This document shows positions 54,128 through 64,000 of a DNA stretch of 64,000 nt, piece after piece. The notes beneath the pieces are model-generated. The model was not told the origin of the DNA. It saw only the letters and a program-made list of their open reading frames with translations, and did not search any database. Made by a program: the position numbers and the translations under genes. Source of the stretch: Saturnia japonica. Its lineage: Eukaryota; Arthropoda; Insecta; Lepidoptera; Saturniidae. Where the stretch lies: assembly GCA_033032175.1 (NCBI GenBank), contig CM065316.1, forward strand, positions 5,612,115 to 5,676,114, in the 5' to 3' direction. The stretch's first letter is position 1; the number at the start of each line of letters is the position of its first letter.

Positions 54128-55120
54128 TTATCTGAGAAGGAAAGGCAACCTGTTAGCAAATAAACAAGAAATCATATACAGCATGCCAAAATAAAAATTT
54201 AACCTGGCTGTTTGTCTTGGAACACACCTCATACTGTCAGGACTTCGGAACCTTCTCTCTATTTGAAAAGCCCGTGGTAAAGTAAGCATTGGTAGCAAAA
54301 ACCATAATGAGCAACGTACAGACACAACTACAAACATTATGTATGGAGTAAACAACAAAAACGCATATAATAAATATGAAGCAGTCCTACCAATAAGTAT
54401 AGCCAAAGTGACTATCTCAGCTTTGCTATCTATTTCTAAATCTCTTGTGTTGTTACTGTGTAAAATAGCTTCAGTATTTAAAGCAAATGGAATTGCATAA
54501 TATATGATTGGCCAATCAACTCTACCAGTTTGTGCAAGGAATGCAAATACAACAGACACTGGGCCAAATGTCACTAGAACTAATATGTCACCTAATGCAA
54601 TATATTTCAAACCAATACCACCAGTGTACAGAAAAGACGATGACAGTCCTCCAAAGTATACCAAGGCCAAGTGTTCCATCCTTGCTGGTGACAATATAAC
54701 AAGAGGCACGAAAAACGCACAACCAGCTAGATATAAGATAGCACCAAGAGAAACAACTTCATCAATACTCAATATATGGTCGACTAAAGTTCTGTCGTCC
54801 GATTTACGATTATCTATTCCTTTGACGAAGTCGAAGTACGTGTTTACGACATTGCCGGCGCCGTGTACAGGGATCACAGTGCACAGAGTGAGTAACAACG
54901 TGCACCAACTGAATCCAATATCGCCTGGGAGCCGGTACGCGAGCGCGGCGCCTAACAACGTTGGTAACAAACTCGCGCTTAGCGACCACGGCCGTAGAGC
55001 TAACACATACGTGCGCACTTTCATAAGAGGATTCCGAGTTGTAACAGATTTCTCTTTAGGTTGCTCCAACAAATTTCCTTCAACTGTACGAATGTCTACA
55101 CCTTTTTTATCACTTTCCAT
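54128..55120 (-). CDS. UBIAD1: UBIAD1, UbiA prenyltransferase domain-containing protein 1
   Basis: UBIAD1 is an integral membrane prenyltransferase of the ER/Golgi. In vertebrates it makes vitamin K2 (menaquinone-4) and affects HMG-CoA reductase turnover; the Drosophila counterpart is heixuedian. The single 330-residue frame is close to the usual length (about 330-340). A polar N-terminus (1-35) precedes LALRPWSLSASLLPTLLGAA and a series of hydrophobic segments as expected for the UbiA fold. Both Asp-rich substrate motifs are present: N93-TYFDFVKGI-D103 and N223-NTRDLEI-D231. The start ATG at 55118-55120 gives the conserved length. No frame damage is seen and no coding intron interrupts it. 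Confidence 0.96.
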   Translation of the reverse strand: MESDKKGVDIRTVEGNLLEQPKEKSVTTRNPLMKVRTYVLALRPWSLSASLLPTLLGAALAYRLPGDIGFSWCTLLLTLCTVIPVHGAGNVVNTYFDFVKGIDNRKSDDRTLVDHILSIDEVVSLGAILYLAGCAFFVPLVILSPARMEHLALVYFGGLSSSFLYTGGIGLKYIALGDILVLVTFGPVSVVFAFLAQTGRVDWPIIYYAIPFALNTEAILHSNNTRDLEIDSKAEIVTLAILIGRTASYLLYAFLLFTPYIMFVVVSVRCSLWFLLPMLTLPRAFQIERRFRSPDSMRCVPRQTARLNFYFGMLYMISCLFANRLPFLLR

Positions 55121-56029
55121 TTTGAATATTTGTGACGATCTCAGATTGCGACTTGGTTAGAGAGTTAACTATTTTCTTACATGAAGATTTATAACATAAT
55201 CGTGACGTTCATAGCAAACTACGTACATTTCCACATTATACATAAAATACTCTGTGAACACCAAGCACCTCACAAAATGTCTCTCTAAATCCACAAAGTC
55301 AAAACTAGAGATGTAACGAATATATTCGTAATAGGAACAGGTATAATACGCGCCACGAACTAATATATTATGATACACGAATACTACATAATAGGTTACC
55401 AAATATTAGTCAAATAACAGGCACGAGATTCACGATCCGCGCAGCGATTCACCGCAAAGTACTTCTCTCTTTGTCCGTTATAGGGACGCGCCTCTTGCGG
55501 GTAAGCGAGATGACTACATGATTTGAAACTTCGTATAGAAACGAGTGCTGGCTGCTGGCTTATCCTATGCGCATGTATAGTAAAGACATAATTATACACG
55601 TCGGGAACGTATGAAAATTGCACGTATTGGTAACTCAGTAAGCAAGCAATGAGAACAGAATTAGGTAACGGTTTTACGAATAACAGTGTATTAGCTAATA
55701 CGGATATTAGTTATATCCATAGATTAGTTTGTAATTTTTGTATTAGGTATCTATTGGTATTTCGTATTATATTAGGGATTCCTTCAGTTCTTTGTAAATA
55801 GCTGCGATTGCATGCATGTATATATATTTTTGAAAATTTCAAATGTAAATATGAATTTATTATTTTGTGTTTACAATCAACTAAAAAGTCAATCGATTGA
55901 CGTTTTTAAAGGAAATATGTAACAAAATAAATACAGAAAAATCTATAATTTTAGTACATGACAATATATTTTAAAATACCAAAGATTTCGACATTAACGA
56001 CAGACCTTAATCTATATAATTAATAAAAT
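55121..56029 (-). promoter_or_regulatory. UBIAD1 upstream region
   Basis: The 5' side of UBIAD1. The open frames at 55169-55402 and 55396-55623 (-) match nothing known. A 5' UTR exon or promoter elements cannot be fixed from sequence alone. Nothing repetitive was recognised here. Confidence 0.4.
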
Positions 56030-56930
56030 TTAATTGTCTGTTTGTAATGACAAAATAACAGTTTTTTTTACTAAATGCATATGTCATCATCTGTCGGATC
56101 CGTGGAGGTGTTATTAGGTATCTAGATTATAGACTGTTTATGTTATCTATCTCAGATAAGTAAAAAAATTACCCCTAATAAAATATTTAAAAAAATTAGT
56201 TAAATTAGCAAACTTACATGCCAATATAGGCGGCGCGATGCAGGGTACCGCCATACGATCAAACGTACCGCAGCGCCGTGCCGGGGCTGGCGTTGATGTT
56301 ATCAAATTTTAAAAATTTGCTAAATTTTAGGGAAACTAAAACTTAATATGTTAATTTTAAATCGCAATAACATTTTTATTTTCATAATAAATAATACATA
56401 TTTTGATTTTTTTTTTGGTAATGTCATTTTTGTACCAATGTACTCTTTTCGGACTCGACGGGGTTTTTATACGTATTGTTTACGGCACCTATAACAAAAA
56501 ACCCATTTTTTAAATTTTTGTCTGTGTGTCTGTTTGTTTCGGGTAATCTCCGAAACAGTTGGGCCGATTTCGACAGCACTTTCACTGGTAGATAGCTTCA
56601 TAGGGAGTGACTTACGCTACTTTTATTTTAGAAAAATAATTATAGGGTTCCGCATAAATAAATAAAAACAACTGGCCATAGTGAATCAATTCGGGCGCTT
56701 AAATAGCTTACACTGAGTAAACTATAAGAGATCTAGCAAATTAATGTAACAAATAATTATAGACATTAAAAAGACCTACAAAAATGTCAGGGAGAGTACA
56801 CGTTTATCTTCTAAGGAACATCCACAATAAGCATTTTTGTCTTTAATATAGCCGGGAACGTGGGAGAAAGACTCGCGCGGGCATTCTGTAGTCCACGTGA
56901 GCGAAGCCGTGAGCACAGCCAGTTTATTAA
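56030..56930 (-). repeat. Family L element, inverted, interrupted by a MITE
   Basis: The left part (TTAATTGTCTGTTTGTAATG…CTAAATGCATATG) ends near 56083 and the right part resumes at TTACGGCACCTATAACAAAA (about 56484), continuing through CGAAACAGTTGGGCCGATTT to GTGAGCGAAGCCGTGAGCAC. The intervening piece is a MITE of the 32795-33198 family. Confidence 0.75.
56085..56490 (-). mobile_element. MITE (family of 32795-33198), inserted in family L
   Basis: Contains CTGTCGGATCCGTGGAGGTG at one end and TCTTTTCGGACTCGACGGGG at the other, with the central GGGTACCGCCATACGATCAA string. All are inverted relative to the intron 10 copy. Confidence 0.75.
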
Positions 56931-57689
56931 TACGAAGAAAAATTTAATCACTGTTTCATTTAGGAAATATAATAAGCATACGGATAGTAATAATAAATAT
57001 TCACGATAATCTTTTATTTCACAGTCACATTCTTTAAGTAGAAAATAGACACGCTTAATATTAGTATTAGATATAATTAGGTAGCGAATATTGAATCGGT
57101 GACTCATATTTCACTAATACTTAATAATAGTTACGGTAAACAAATATCAGTTAACTAATATATTCTATACATGGTATATCAAAATTTGAGTCTATTATAA
57201 CACCTCTAGTCAAAACTGTCAAAACCATAGATAATACTTTAATGTCATACAAATAACCATATTTTTTTGATACAGTTCCACCCTTCGTAAGAAAAGGCAC
57301 AGGTATCTAAGACCATGCAGCCAAGACAGACATCTACAGTAAATACGCGTTTATGTAGAGTCTGGCCATCGAAAGCTATCCCAAGAAAACGTCGGTAATT
57401 TAAAAAAAAAAGGTGTGTGTGCGATTCACACACGATAGAAGTGAAACTTCAGTAAATCGACAAAAACTTCACCCAATTCCAAAAGGATGTAAGCGCCAGC
57501 AAAAAATGTATGAGAATGTAGCCCTTATCTTACACAGTTTATCATTCATATTAGCTTTTGTGTCTCTTACTTGTCGTTTTTTCCGTTGCATCCGGTCTGA
57601 AATCACGATTCTAATGAAGTTTCACATCAAAAATCTGAAGCTGTTAACGTACTTGATACTGTGGCGACTAAACGCAACAAATTGTCTTT
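56931..57689. other. Intergenic DNA
   Basis: Open frames at 57245-57433 (-) and 57413-57691 (+) match nothing recognised. A CACACGATAGAAGTGAAACT string at 57429 recurs in diverged form at 63325, a sign of a shared unidentified repeat. Confidence 0.45.
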
Positions 57690-57895
57690 AGTTCAACATA
57701 CAATCACGACTGTATCCAAACAGTTCTCCGGGTATGTTTTTAGGTCCCATGTAATGAGGGAAGCTTATTGCCACTAATCGGGCACAAAGCCAAACTCCGA
57801 GCTGCTACTGAGAAATTCATAGAAAACCCCCAATAACACTTTGCTCGATCTGGGAATCGAACCCAGGATCTCAAGCATAGCAGACGCGCTTAATA
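57690..57895 (-). mobile_element. tRNA-derived SINE, truncated copy
   Basis: Contains TTTTTAGGTCCCATGTAATG, CCAAACTCCGAGCTGCTACT, GCTCGATCTGGGAATCGAAC and AGCAGACGCGCTTA, the same order as 37807-38084. The extreme head (A box) is missing. Confidence 0.75.
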
Positions 57896-58145
57896 AATAT
57901 ATATAATAAAAATAAAGTTATGATTTACATTTTGAATGAAAAGGATATATTTAGATATTTTTATATAAATTAATTTCTAACGTGAATCATATTGTACTTT
58001 CTAACAAAATAATTTCCTATAAAATTTTCAGGGATTTTGTAATAATGTTGGTCCTTTCATGATATTACCATAAATTTAAAAATATACACTTACCCATTTA
58101 CTTTTTACCCAGTACCTTTTCATTATGTAAGGTACGGTACTCATA

Positions 58146-59860
58146 TAGCCCAGTCATATTAGGTAAAAAAAGGGGTCAACCTCGGAAAGAAAGATAATAA
58201 GCTGCAAATTGGTATGAACCTTTGTTTTGTCATTCTAAATGTTGTCTCAAAAGTCACAATCGTTATCGTGTCCGCGTCTTAAGATATTCAAGGTCAAAGG
58301 TCACAGAAATCGGTTTTTCGCGAATATCTGGATTCCTATCGGTTAAATGAGATTTGCATTTATTATAAAAGTTGTAGGCTATAAAATTCCCTACAACTTT
58401 TGTTTAAACTTTTTTTTCATACAACCAACCGTTTTGAAGGTAGAGCGCGAAGAGTGCACATCGTACAGTCTTATACGGCCTAATGCAAGGTCAAGCGTGA
58501 GTTATGGTTATCAGTACGTTATAAAGTCAATTATTTACTTGGAAATTATAATTATTAAACAATGCCTATTATTTATGTACTAACTATTAATTATTTATAT
58601 TTAATTAAAGTAAGTAACTTGATTATTTATATATAATTATTCATATTTAACTATTTAAGTATAAAATATTATTAATTCTGGATTATATATTTTAGTTTTA
58701 TTTTAAGTTAAAATGATAGTAAGAGTATATATTTTACACATATTTTTATTTATTATTAAATACGGCATAATATACATTTGTCAAAATGTGAGTTCAAATA
58801 TCAAAAGTATCTTTGTTGATTTTAATTGTAATGAAATTGGAAATGGAAGCTAATTATCTTCTTCTTCTTCGTCGTCTTCTTCTTCTTGTCGCTCAAAAAT
58901 GTTCGATTCATTGTCATCATCCTCATTATCTGTCATGTTCATCTCCAAACCTTCCAGAATATCGGGATCATATGTATTTTCTTCATCGGGATTACTTGGA
59001 TACAGTGAAGCGTTGAGGCAAGCTTGTCCGTTGCACTGGCCGCAAGCTAAAGAACATTGTAGCCCTGATTTTCTGCATCCACAGCGGGAACCACAACCAT
59101 TTTTGCAATTGCAAAATATTACGTTTAGTAGTTCGGCTGGTGCTGGAGGTAATAACGTTCGTATGGGCTCCAGGATTTCATTTTCAAGCATCCAGCCCCA
59201 TTCTTGAGGTTCTAAGTCCTTCCCTAACCACGTTTGAATCTGGTAGTAGACACGTTTTATGTGTTGATGAGCTGCTACACTTGTTGGTGGAAGTGTTGAC
59301 AGTTGTACAGGTTTATTTAGTTTTGTAAATTTGATGAATTGCGTGTAGCGGAAATGATCAATGTTATAATGTGAATAATTATATATAAATAATCAAGTTA
59401 CTTACTTTAATTAAATATAAATAATTAATAGTTAGTACATAAATAATAGGCATTGTTTAATAATTATAATTTCCAAGTAAATAATTGACTTTATAACGTA
59501 CTGATAACCATAACTCACGCTTGACCTTGCATTAGGCCGTATATGACTGTACGATGTGCACTCTTCGCGCTCTACCTTCAAAACGGTTGGTTCTATGAAA
59601 AAAAAGTTTAAACAAAAGTTGTAGGGAATTTTATAGCCTACAACTTTTATAATAAATGCAAATCTCATTTAACCGATAGGAAGCCAGATATTCGCGAAAA
59701 ACCGATTTTTGTGACCTTTGACCTTGAATATCTTGAGACGCGGACACGATAACGATTGTGACTTTTGAGACAACATTTAGAATGACAAAACAAAGGTTCA
59801 TACCAATTTGCAGCTTATTATCTTTCATTCCGAGGTGAAAGCCCTAATATGACTGGGCTA
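58146..59860 (-). mobile_element. Long-TIR DNA element 'B' (TA target site) carrying a Cys-rich protein module
   Basis: 1715 bp. The inverted repeats (58146-58643 and 59372-59860) are almost identical over about 490 bp; both arms contain the same 78-codon shadow frame with only two residue changes. The ends read TAGCCCAGTCATATTAG inside TA dinucleotides, resembling element A (TAGTCCGGTCA). The 728-bp centre encodes, on the minus strand, a protein module homologous to that in element A. No transposase was found, so it is probably non-autonomous; the superfamily is unknown. Confidence 0.88.
58850..59370 (-). CDS. Cys-rich, acidic-tailed protein fragment of element B
   Basis: An open frame without start runs from about 59370 (HYNIDHFRYTQFIKFTKLNK, PVQLSTLPPTSVAAHQHIKR, VYYQIQTWLGKDLEPQEWGW) through the first internal Met at 59191. 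It then enters a nine-cysteine block (CNCKNGCGSRCGCRK, CSLACGQCNGQAC) and an acidic tail (RQEEEDDEEEEDN). The Cys spacing C-x-C-x3-C-x3-C-x-C recalls CXC/tesmin-like DNA-binding motifs. The frame begins at the edge of the TIR, so it looks like the 3' part of a longer gene. I recognise the domain layout from unannotated insect proteins but know no function. Confidence 0.65.
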
Positions 59861-60044
59861 ATAGCGCTCCCCTCTTCATAAAGCAGGTATTTAAAATATC
59901 ATTACAACAAGATGATAAAATGAATATAAAGGATGAATTTAATTGATAATTCTTTTAATTAAAAGTAACATAAACGTTTAATTTTTTCAAATTTTGAAGA
60001 TAATATACTTTATCGTACGATTCTATATAATATATATACTTTAC

Positions 60045-60462
60045 CACTTCCACAGTGGTCGCTCACTGTGGGCCTCATAAGAAAGCTCAAAGTCGCTCAG
60101 CGAGCTATGGAGAGGGCTATGCTTGGTGTTTCTCTACGAGATCGAATCAGGAATGAGGAGATCCGTAGACAAACTAAGGTCACCGACATAGCCAAAAGGA
60201 TTAGCAAGTTGAAGTGGCAGTGGGCGGGGCACATAGTTCGGAGAACTGACGGCCGTTGGGGCAGAAAGGTTCTCGAGTGGAGACCACGCACCGGAAAGCG
60301 CAGCGTAGGACAGCCCCCCACTAGATGGAAAGACGACCTAATAAAGGTCTCTGGGAGCCGTTGGATGCAGGCCGCACAAGATCGGTCGCTCTGGAGATCT
60401 ATGGGGGAGGCCTATATTCAGCAGTGAACGTCCTGCGGTTGAAATGATGATGATGATGATTG
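60045..60462 (+). mobile_element. 5'-truncated RTE retrotransposon with 9-bp target duplication
   Basis: A 418-bp insertion between ATACTTTAC at 60036-60044 and 60463-60471. It encodes the last 119 residues of an RTE-clade ORF2 (KVAQRAMERAMLGVSLRDRI, RNEEIRRQTKVTDIAKRISK, LKWQWAGHIVRRTDGRWGRK) and ends in the (TGATGA)n tail. The surviving frame has no stop, suggesting a fairly recent insertion. The reverse transcriptase is missing. Confidence 0.95.
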
Positions 60463-60619
60463 ATACTTTACGAAACAAATTGGTACATGATACATTACGT
60501 AAGAATGGACAAGATATAGATAACGAATATAAATATTGAAAACATTCATAAATAAATAAAATTCTACTAAAAAAGTTTAATTGAAAAGAACCTGTGTGTA
60601 CATCAAAATTCCAAATTAG

Positions 60620-60935
60620 AATCCACTGTTCTGAGTACAGAGGCGTACATGGTTGCTTCCGATGATATTTGCACCAGATCACCCGCAGGGAACCAGCCAC
60701 AGTGTATGCAGCATACGCTCTCGGAATGTACTGCGTTGGCAGCGCCATACTCTGAACACGTTGATAAAGGGGAACTACTCACAGTCGAGTGTGGTTAGCG
60801 CTATGCTCGACAGTCAGAGGACGTGAACGGCGATGGTCTTCTTCTGCGAGATTTTAGTGAGTAGGAGTCTCACATCACTTGCAGCCCCGAGCGGGGGTGT
60901 ACCCACGACGGGTTTATCGACGTTAAAAAAAAAAG
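60620..60935 (+). pseudogene. R1-type LINE 3' remnant
   Basis: Contains PQCMQHTLSECTALAAP, the end of a Cys/His block typical of R1-clade LINE C-termini. In another frame follows VVSAMLDSQRT-stop-TAMVFFCEILVS. Two frame breaks or stops at least. The clade is inferred from this C-terminal pattern only. Confidence 0.6.
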
Positions 60936-60984
60936 GTATATCATTATTTTACACCATTGTATATTAGATTACCAAAACGAAAAC

Positions 60985-61235
60985 AAGCATACTTTTAATG
61001 AAGTTAAAACACTATGGTGTTTGTGGATCTCATAGACAGACCGCTGTCTAAAAGTGTAAAGGCGTCTTCTTCGGGATCATTAGTCAGAACCGGTATCCCA
61101 CAAGGTTCGATTTAGAAACCTTTAATTGTTCTGGTGTACAGAAATGATCTACTGTTAAAGGATAAGAATTTCGCTAACATGGTTCTTTTTGAAAAGGACA
61201 CTTCATTCACTTATACATACCATAACAAGTGAAAA
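60985..61235 (+). pseudogene. Reverse transcriptase scrap
   Basis: Contains LKHYGV(C)GSHRQTAV in one frame and GSLVRTGIPQGSI (stop) KPLIVLVYRNDLLLKDK in another, matching the (G)(I/V)PQGS.L.PL(L)…Y.NDL region of jockey/CR1-like reverse transcriptases. Heavily degraded. Confidence 0.65.
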
Positions 61236-61404
61236 AAAAGATTCAGTAGCTAACTATTGAATATACTGAATAATGCCTAATGCATTTAAATGCTACTTGT
61301 TTAAAATAACAGAATGGTTTATTTCAAATAGTCTTAATAATACAGCTAAGGTAGATATCATATTTCTACTACAAATACGGCCAATTTAAAAACTATTTCT
61401 ATTA

Positions 61405-61425
61405 TTAAAAAAAAAAAAAAAAAAT
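61405..61425 (+). repeat. Poly-A run
   Basis: An uninterrupted run of about 18 A. It may be an old retroposon A-tail. Confidence 0.8.
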
Positions 61426-61479
61426 ATGGTAAATTTGCCCGAATTTATTGCTGCCTCTTCTCAATTACTTGGGATGTTT

Positions 61480-61810
61480 TCCGAACCGGGCGCGGTGCCG
61501 CGGTGGTAGAGTTTTCACTGTCTTAAGTGTGCTTTCTTAGGGCCTAAAATGAATAGAGTGAGAGGGATAGAGCACAGAGAATTTTCTTTTAAGATCTCTC
61601 TCTACTTAGGGTAGCCCGACTGGTGGAATATCTCCACCATACAAAAGATTACAGCTAAATATCTGTGTATTTTGTTCCTGCGGTGAATAAGACTTCCAGA
61701 GTTCTTTGGGGCACGCTAATGATACCTATGGTATTACAAGCGTTCATAGGGTACGGTAGCCACTTACTATCAGGCGATCCTTACACGTATTTACCACCTT
61801 ACTTATATAC
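61480..61810 (+). repeat. Retroelement tail fragment
   Basis: GGTAGCCCGACTGGTGGAAT and ACGGTAGCCACTTACTATCA followed by GGCGATCC resemble tails of lepidopteran non-LTR elements and the 41470-41540 fragment. No coding content. Confidence 0.45.
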
Positions 61811-62400
61811 AAAAAAATAATTTGGATTTTTGAGCAGTTAAATTAATTACTTGCGTACACCAATGTTACAAAGAAGACTTGGCAATTTGACTAGTTTCTT
61901 TTGAAAATGATATTTACGATTCATTAGAAAATAAAACTCTAGTTAATAATTTTGTAAATATGAAAATATAAAATTAAAATTTTAATATATGTACTTATGT
62001 TGTTTATAAATTAATTGTATATTATGTTTAAAAACGGGTGGTATAATTTCCTACCCTATTTAAGGATTGAATTTACTTACATTTATTTGACCATAAACAA
62101 AATTATCCATTCATCAAAAACGTTCAAGTTAAATGATTAAAAAATATATAATTCTACTTCATTAGGGGCACCCAACACATATTTGCAAGCGGGCGCCATA
62201 AAATCCAAGGTCGGCTCTTTTTACGAAAGCCTAAAATCATTGACACAGGCAAGTGCTTTTTGCAACGCCAAAATATGAAGTGCAGAGGCAAAACGTAAGT
62301 ATTACTGAAATTGGACGCAAAATCAAGGTTTCTAATTTTGTTTGAATGTTTTTTAGCGGAGGTGATGAACAGAGAGTAAAGTTCCTCATCCGCCATAGAA
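61810..62400. other. Intergenic DNA
   Basis: AT-rich. The open frame at 62154-62396 (-) is not recognised as a known protein. Confidence 0.4.
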
Positions 62401-63260
62401 AAGGGAGGACCCTCCAGCCAGACGGGTGCTGTCTGGCGCGCAGCTGCCCCGACGGTTGTTTTTTTAACTGACTACACTGTTAGCCTTAGGGGCCCTAACC
62501 AAAACAGAGCCGCTGCGGCTTTTACAGCTTCACCGGACTTGAGGGCGAGCGCTTTGGGCACTCAGACGCGAAAGTTTGTGACGACCCGCTCGAGGGTGCC
62601 AGAGTGGCCGAACCTCGGCTCGGGCGGTCGTCGCGAATGCGAAAAGGTCGCGATCTATCTAATTCCCTAATCCTAAGAGAATTCGGACTAACTAACATAT
62701 ACTCATATGCACGTTCCCCTCCTCCTGGGAGGAAGGAGGGGACCATGCGTATGTGTATTTAGTAATCGGAACGTTTTTTCTACACTAACTAGCGCAAAAA
62801 AAGAAAAAAAAAGGTCCCTTACAGAACCTATGTACCTGTGTGGTGTGCACGTGTGTGTGTTCATACGTGTGTAATGTTGTATGTGGGTAGCTAAGTGTTG
62901 CACGTATAGTGTCACTTGTATCGCGCGGGCGGCTGCCTGACCCAAGGGCTTCACACCGAGGAACGGACCTAGGCTTGGGTTGCCGCTAGAGAGGGTGGAC
63001 GTGACGGGTGTGCGGGAGCGAAGTTGACCGCCCGACGGTTCTTTTACAGCTTCACCGTTGTAGTCGGGTTCTTGTATATATACTCAACGATTTAGTTAAT
63101 TTCTATAGCGCGATGTAGGATGCGTCGTATTTGGTTCGATAGATGTCGCTATGTAAATGCGTTGATGCGTCAGTTGTGGCGAGAGATGTCGCTACAGTCT
63201 TATATAAATGTTTGTAAAACTCTTTTCATAAATAAATAATTTTAATATTTAGTGTGTATA
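62400..63260 (+). repeat. GC-rich island, probable retroelement end of unknown type
   Basis: Markedly more GC-rich than its surroundings. CGACGGTT and TTTTACAGCTTCACCG strings each occur twice (62450/63035 and 62520/63040), giving a partial internal duplication. It ends with ATAAATAAATAATTTTAATA near 63230, which could be a poly(A) signal of an LTR or non-LTR element. No protein was recognised. Confidence 0.4.
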
Positions 63261-64000
63261 TTATTTCACTATTAACATATAAAGATTTATATTTAATTTA
63301 AAAAAGATCATGCATGTAGTCCACACGCGGTAGAAGTGAAACCTTCAGAAAACATAAAAATATCTTCTTTAAAACCCTTTTAAAAATCCTAAATCGCCGA
63401 GACTTGAGCTATCAACCACTCGTACTGTACATACAACAATGCGTACAAGTTTGGTCGCCACACCGCTAGACCAATTGGACGACGATCGTGGTAGTGAAAA
63501 TCAGGACATGCATTAACCATGTATATTGCATTTGTATCTTTTAACATTAGTTGCAGCGTTACTACGTATTGCTTGCGATGGTTGTTAGGAAATAAATGAA
63601 ATATCCAACTCGTTGCAGACCTGTAAACGCTTTGAAGGCTAATTTACAAAACTTTCGTTATTTAAGGAATCCGGCTAATATATCTAAAACGAAACACTTA
63701 GAACTAGTAAATTTGCAATGGTAATATAGACAATAAAACTTCTGGGTGCAATAATATATGAAACTGGAGATAAACAGTGGAACGAGAAACGAAAACGGAA
63801 TAAAATTATAAAAATAAGGAATTAAAAATACGGAGAGTTGTGCGACCTGATTTTCGGTATGCTTTGTAGGTTGCTGTTGGTGTACACACGTGCACGGTGA
63901 GTCATTGTTTCAATATTAGTGGCGCATATATTTCATTCACATCATCTGTGTAGGCTGTATGTGTATCGCTACAATCTCACTGTCTGGCAGGCTAAATCCT
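63261..64000. other. Intergenic DNA at window end
   Basis: Contains a diverged copy of the string at 57429 (near 63325). No gene, repeat end or RNA was recognised up to the window edge. Confidence 0.45.

Noticed and set aside
54504..55160. 218-codon frame on the + strand
   Set aside because: Antisense shadow of the UBIAD1 coding exon.
58347..58583. 78-residue frame present twice in opposite orientation (also 59432-59668)
   Set aside because: Both lie in the inverted arms of element B; the duplication is explained by the TIRs and the frame has no recognised domain.

Overview
The window is animal nuclear DNA, AT-rich and packed with repeats. It is almost certainly from a moth or butterfly. 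The protein-coding genes have introns with GT-AG borders. The repeat families are ones I know from lepidopteran genomes: RTE retrotransposon tails ending in (TGA)n, tRNA-derived SINEs, and elements carrying a 'ctgtgcccgcg...cgcgtgg' end motif.

Two host genes are present. (1) UBE4B (ubiquitin conjugation factor E4 B, Ufd2 family), + strand, 7658-41647. I reconstructed 19 coding exons whose reading phase is continuous throughout, giving 3675 nt and 1224 residues ending in a U-box. (2) UBIAD1 (UbiA-type prenyltransferase, called heix in Drosophila), - strand, 54128-55120, one intact coding exon of 330 residues. No tRNA, rRNA or CRISPR was seen.

Layout. 1-7160: a jockey-like reverse transcriptase remnant, a CA microsatellite, an intron-containing DDE (IS630/Tc1-like) transposase pseudogene, and a 540-bp inverted-repeat element with an 8-bp target duplication. 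7160-41650: UBE4B, whose introns are filled with MITEs, SINEs, LINE tails, a mariner remnant and foldback elements. Intron 13 consists almost wholly of ten identical 84-bp units that begin inside the end of exon 13, so each copies its splice donor. 41650-43950: 3' region. 43957-51677: a nested cluster, in which a TA-flanked long-TIR DNA element is interrupted by a LINE tail and by a BEL/Pao LTR retrotransposon (two 179-bp LTRs, 5-bp target duplication ACTAT). 51680-55170: UBIAD1 and its flanks. 55170-64000: repeats only, including a second TA-flanked element with about 490-bp TIRs that carries the same cysteine-rich protein module as the interrupted element, and a 5'-truncated RTE copy with a 9-bp target duplication.

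UBE4B (ubiquitin-chain elongation with p97/Cdc48) and UBIAD1 (membrane prenyl transfer) are known to act in unrelated pathways; their proximity looks incidental. The two most unusual signals are the exon-end-bearing tandem array in UBE4B and the pair of long-TIR elements sharing a cysteine-rich, acidic-tailed module whose transposase is not visible here.
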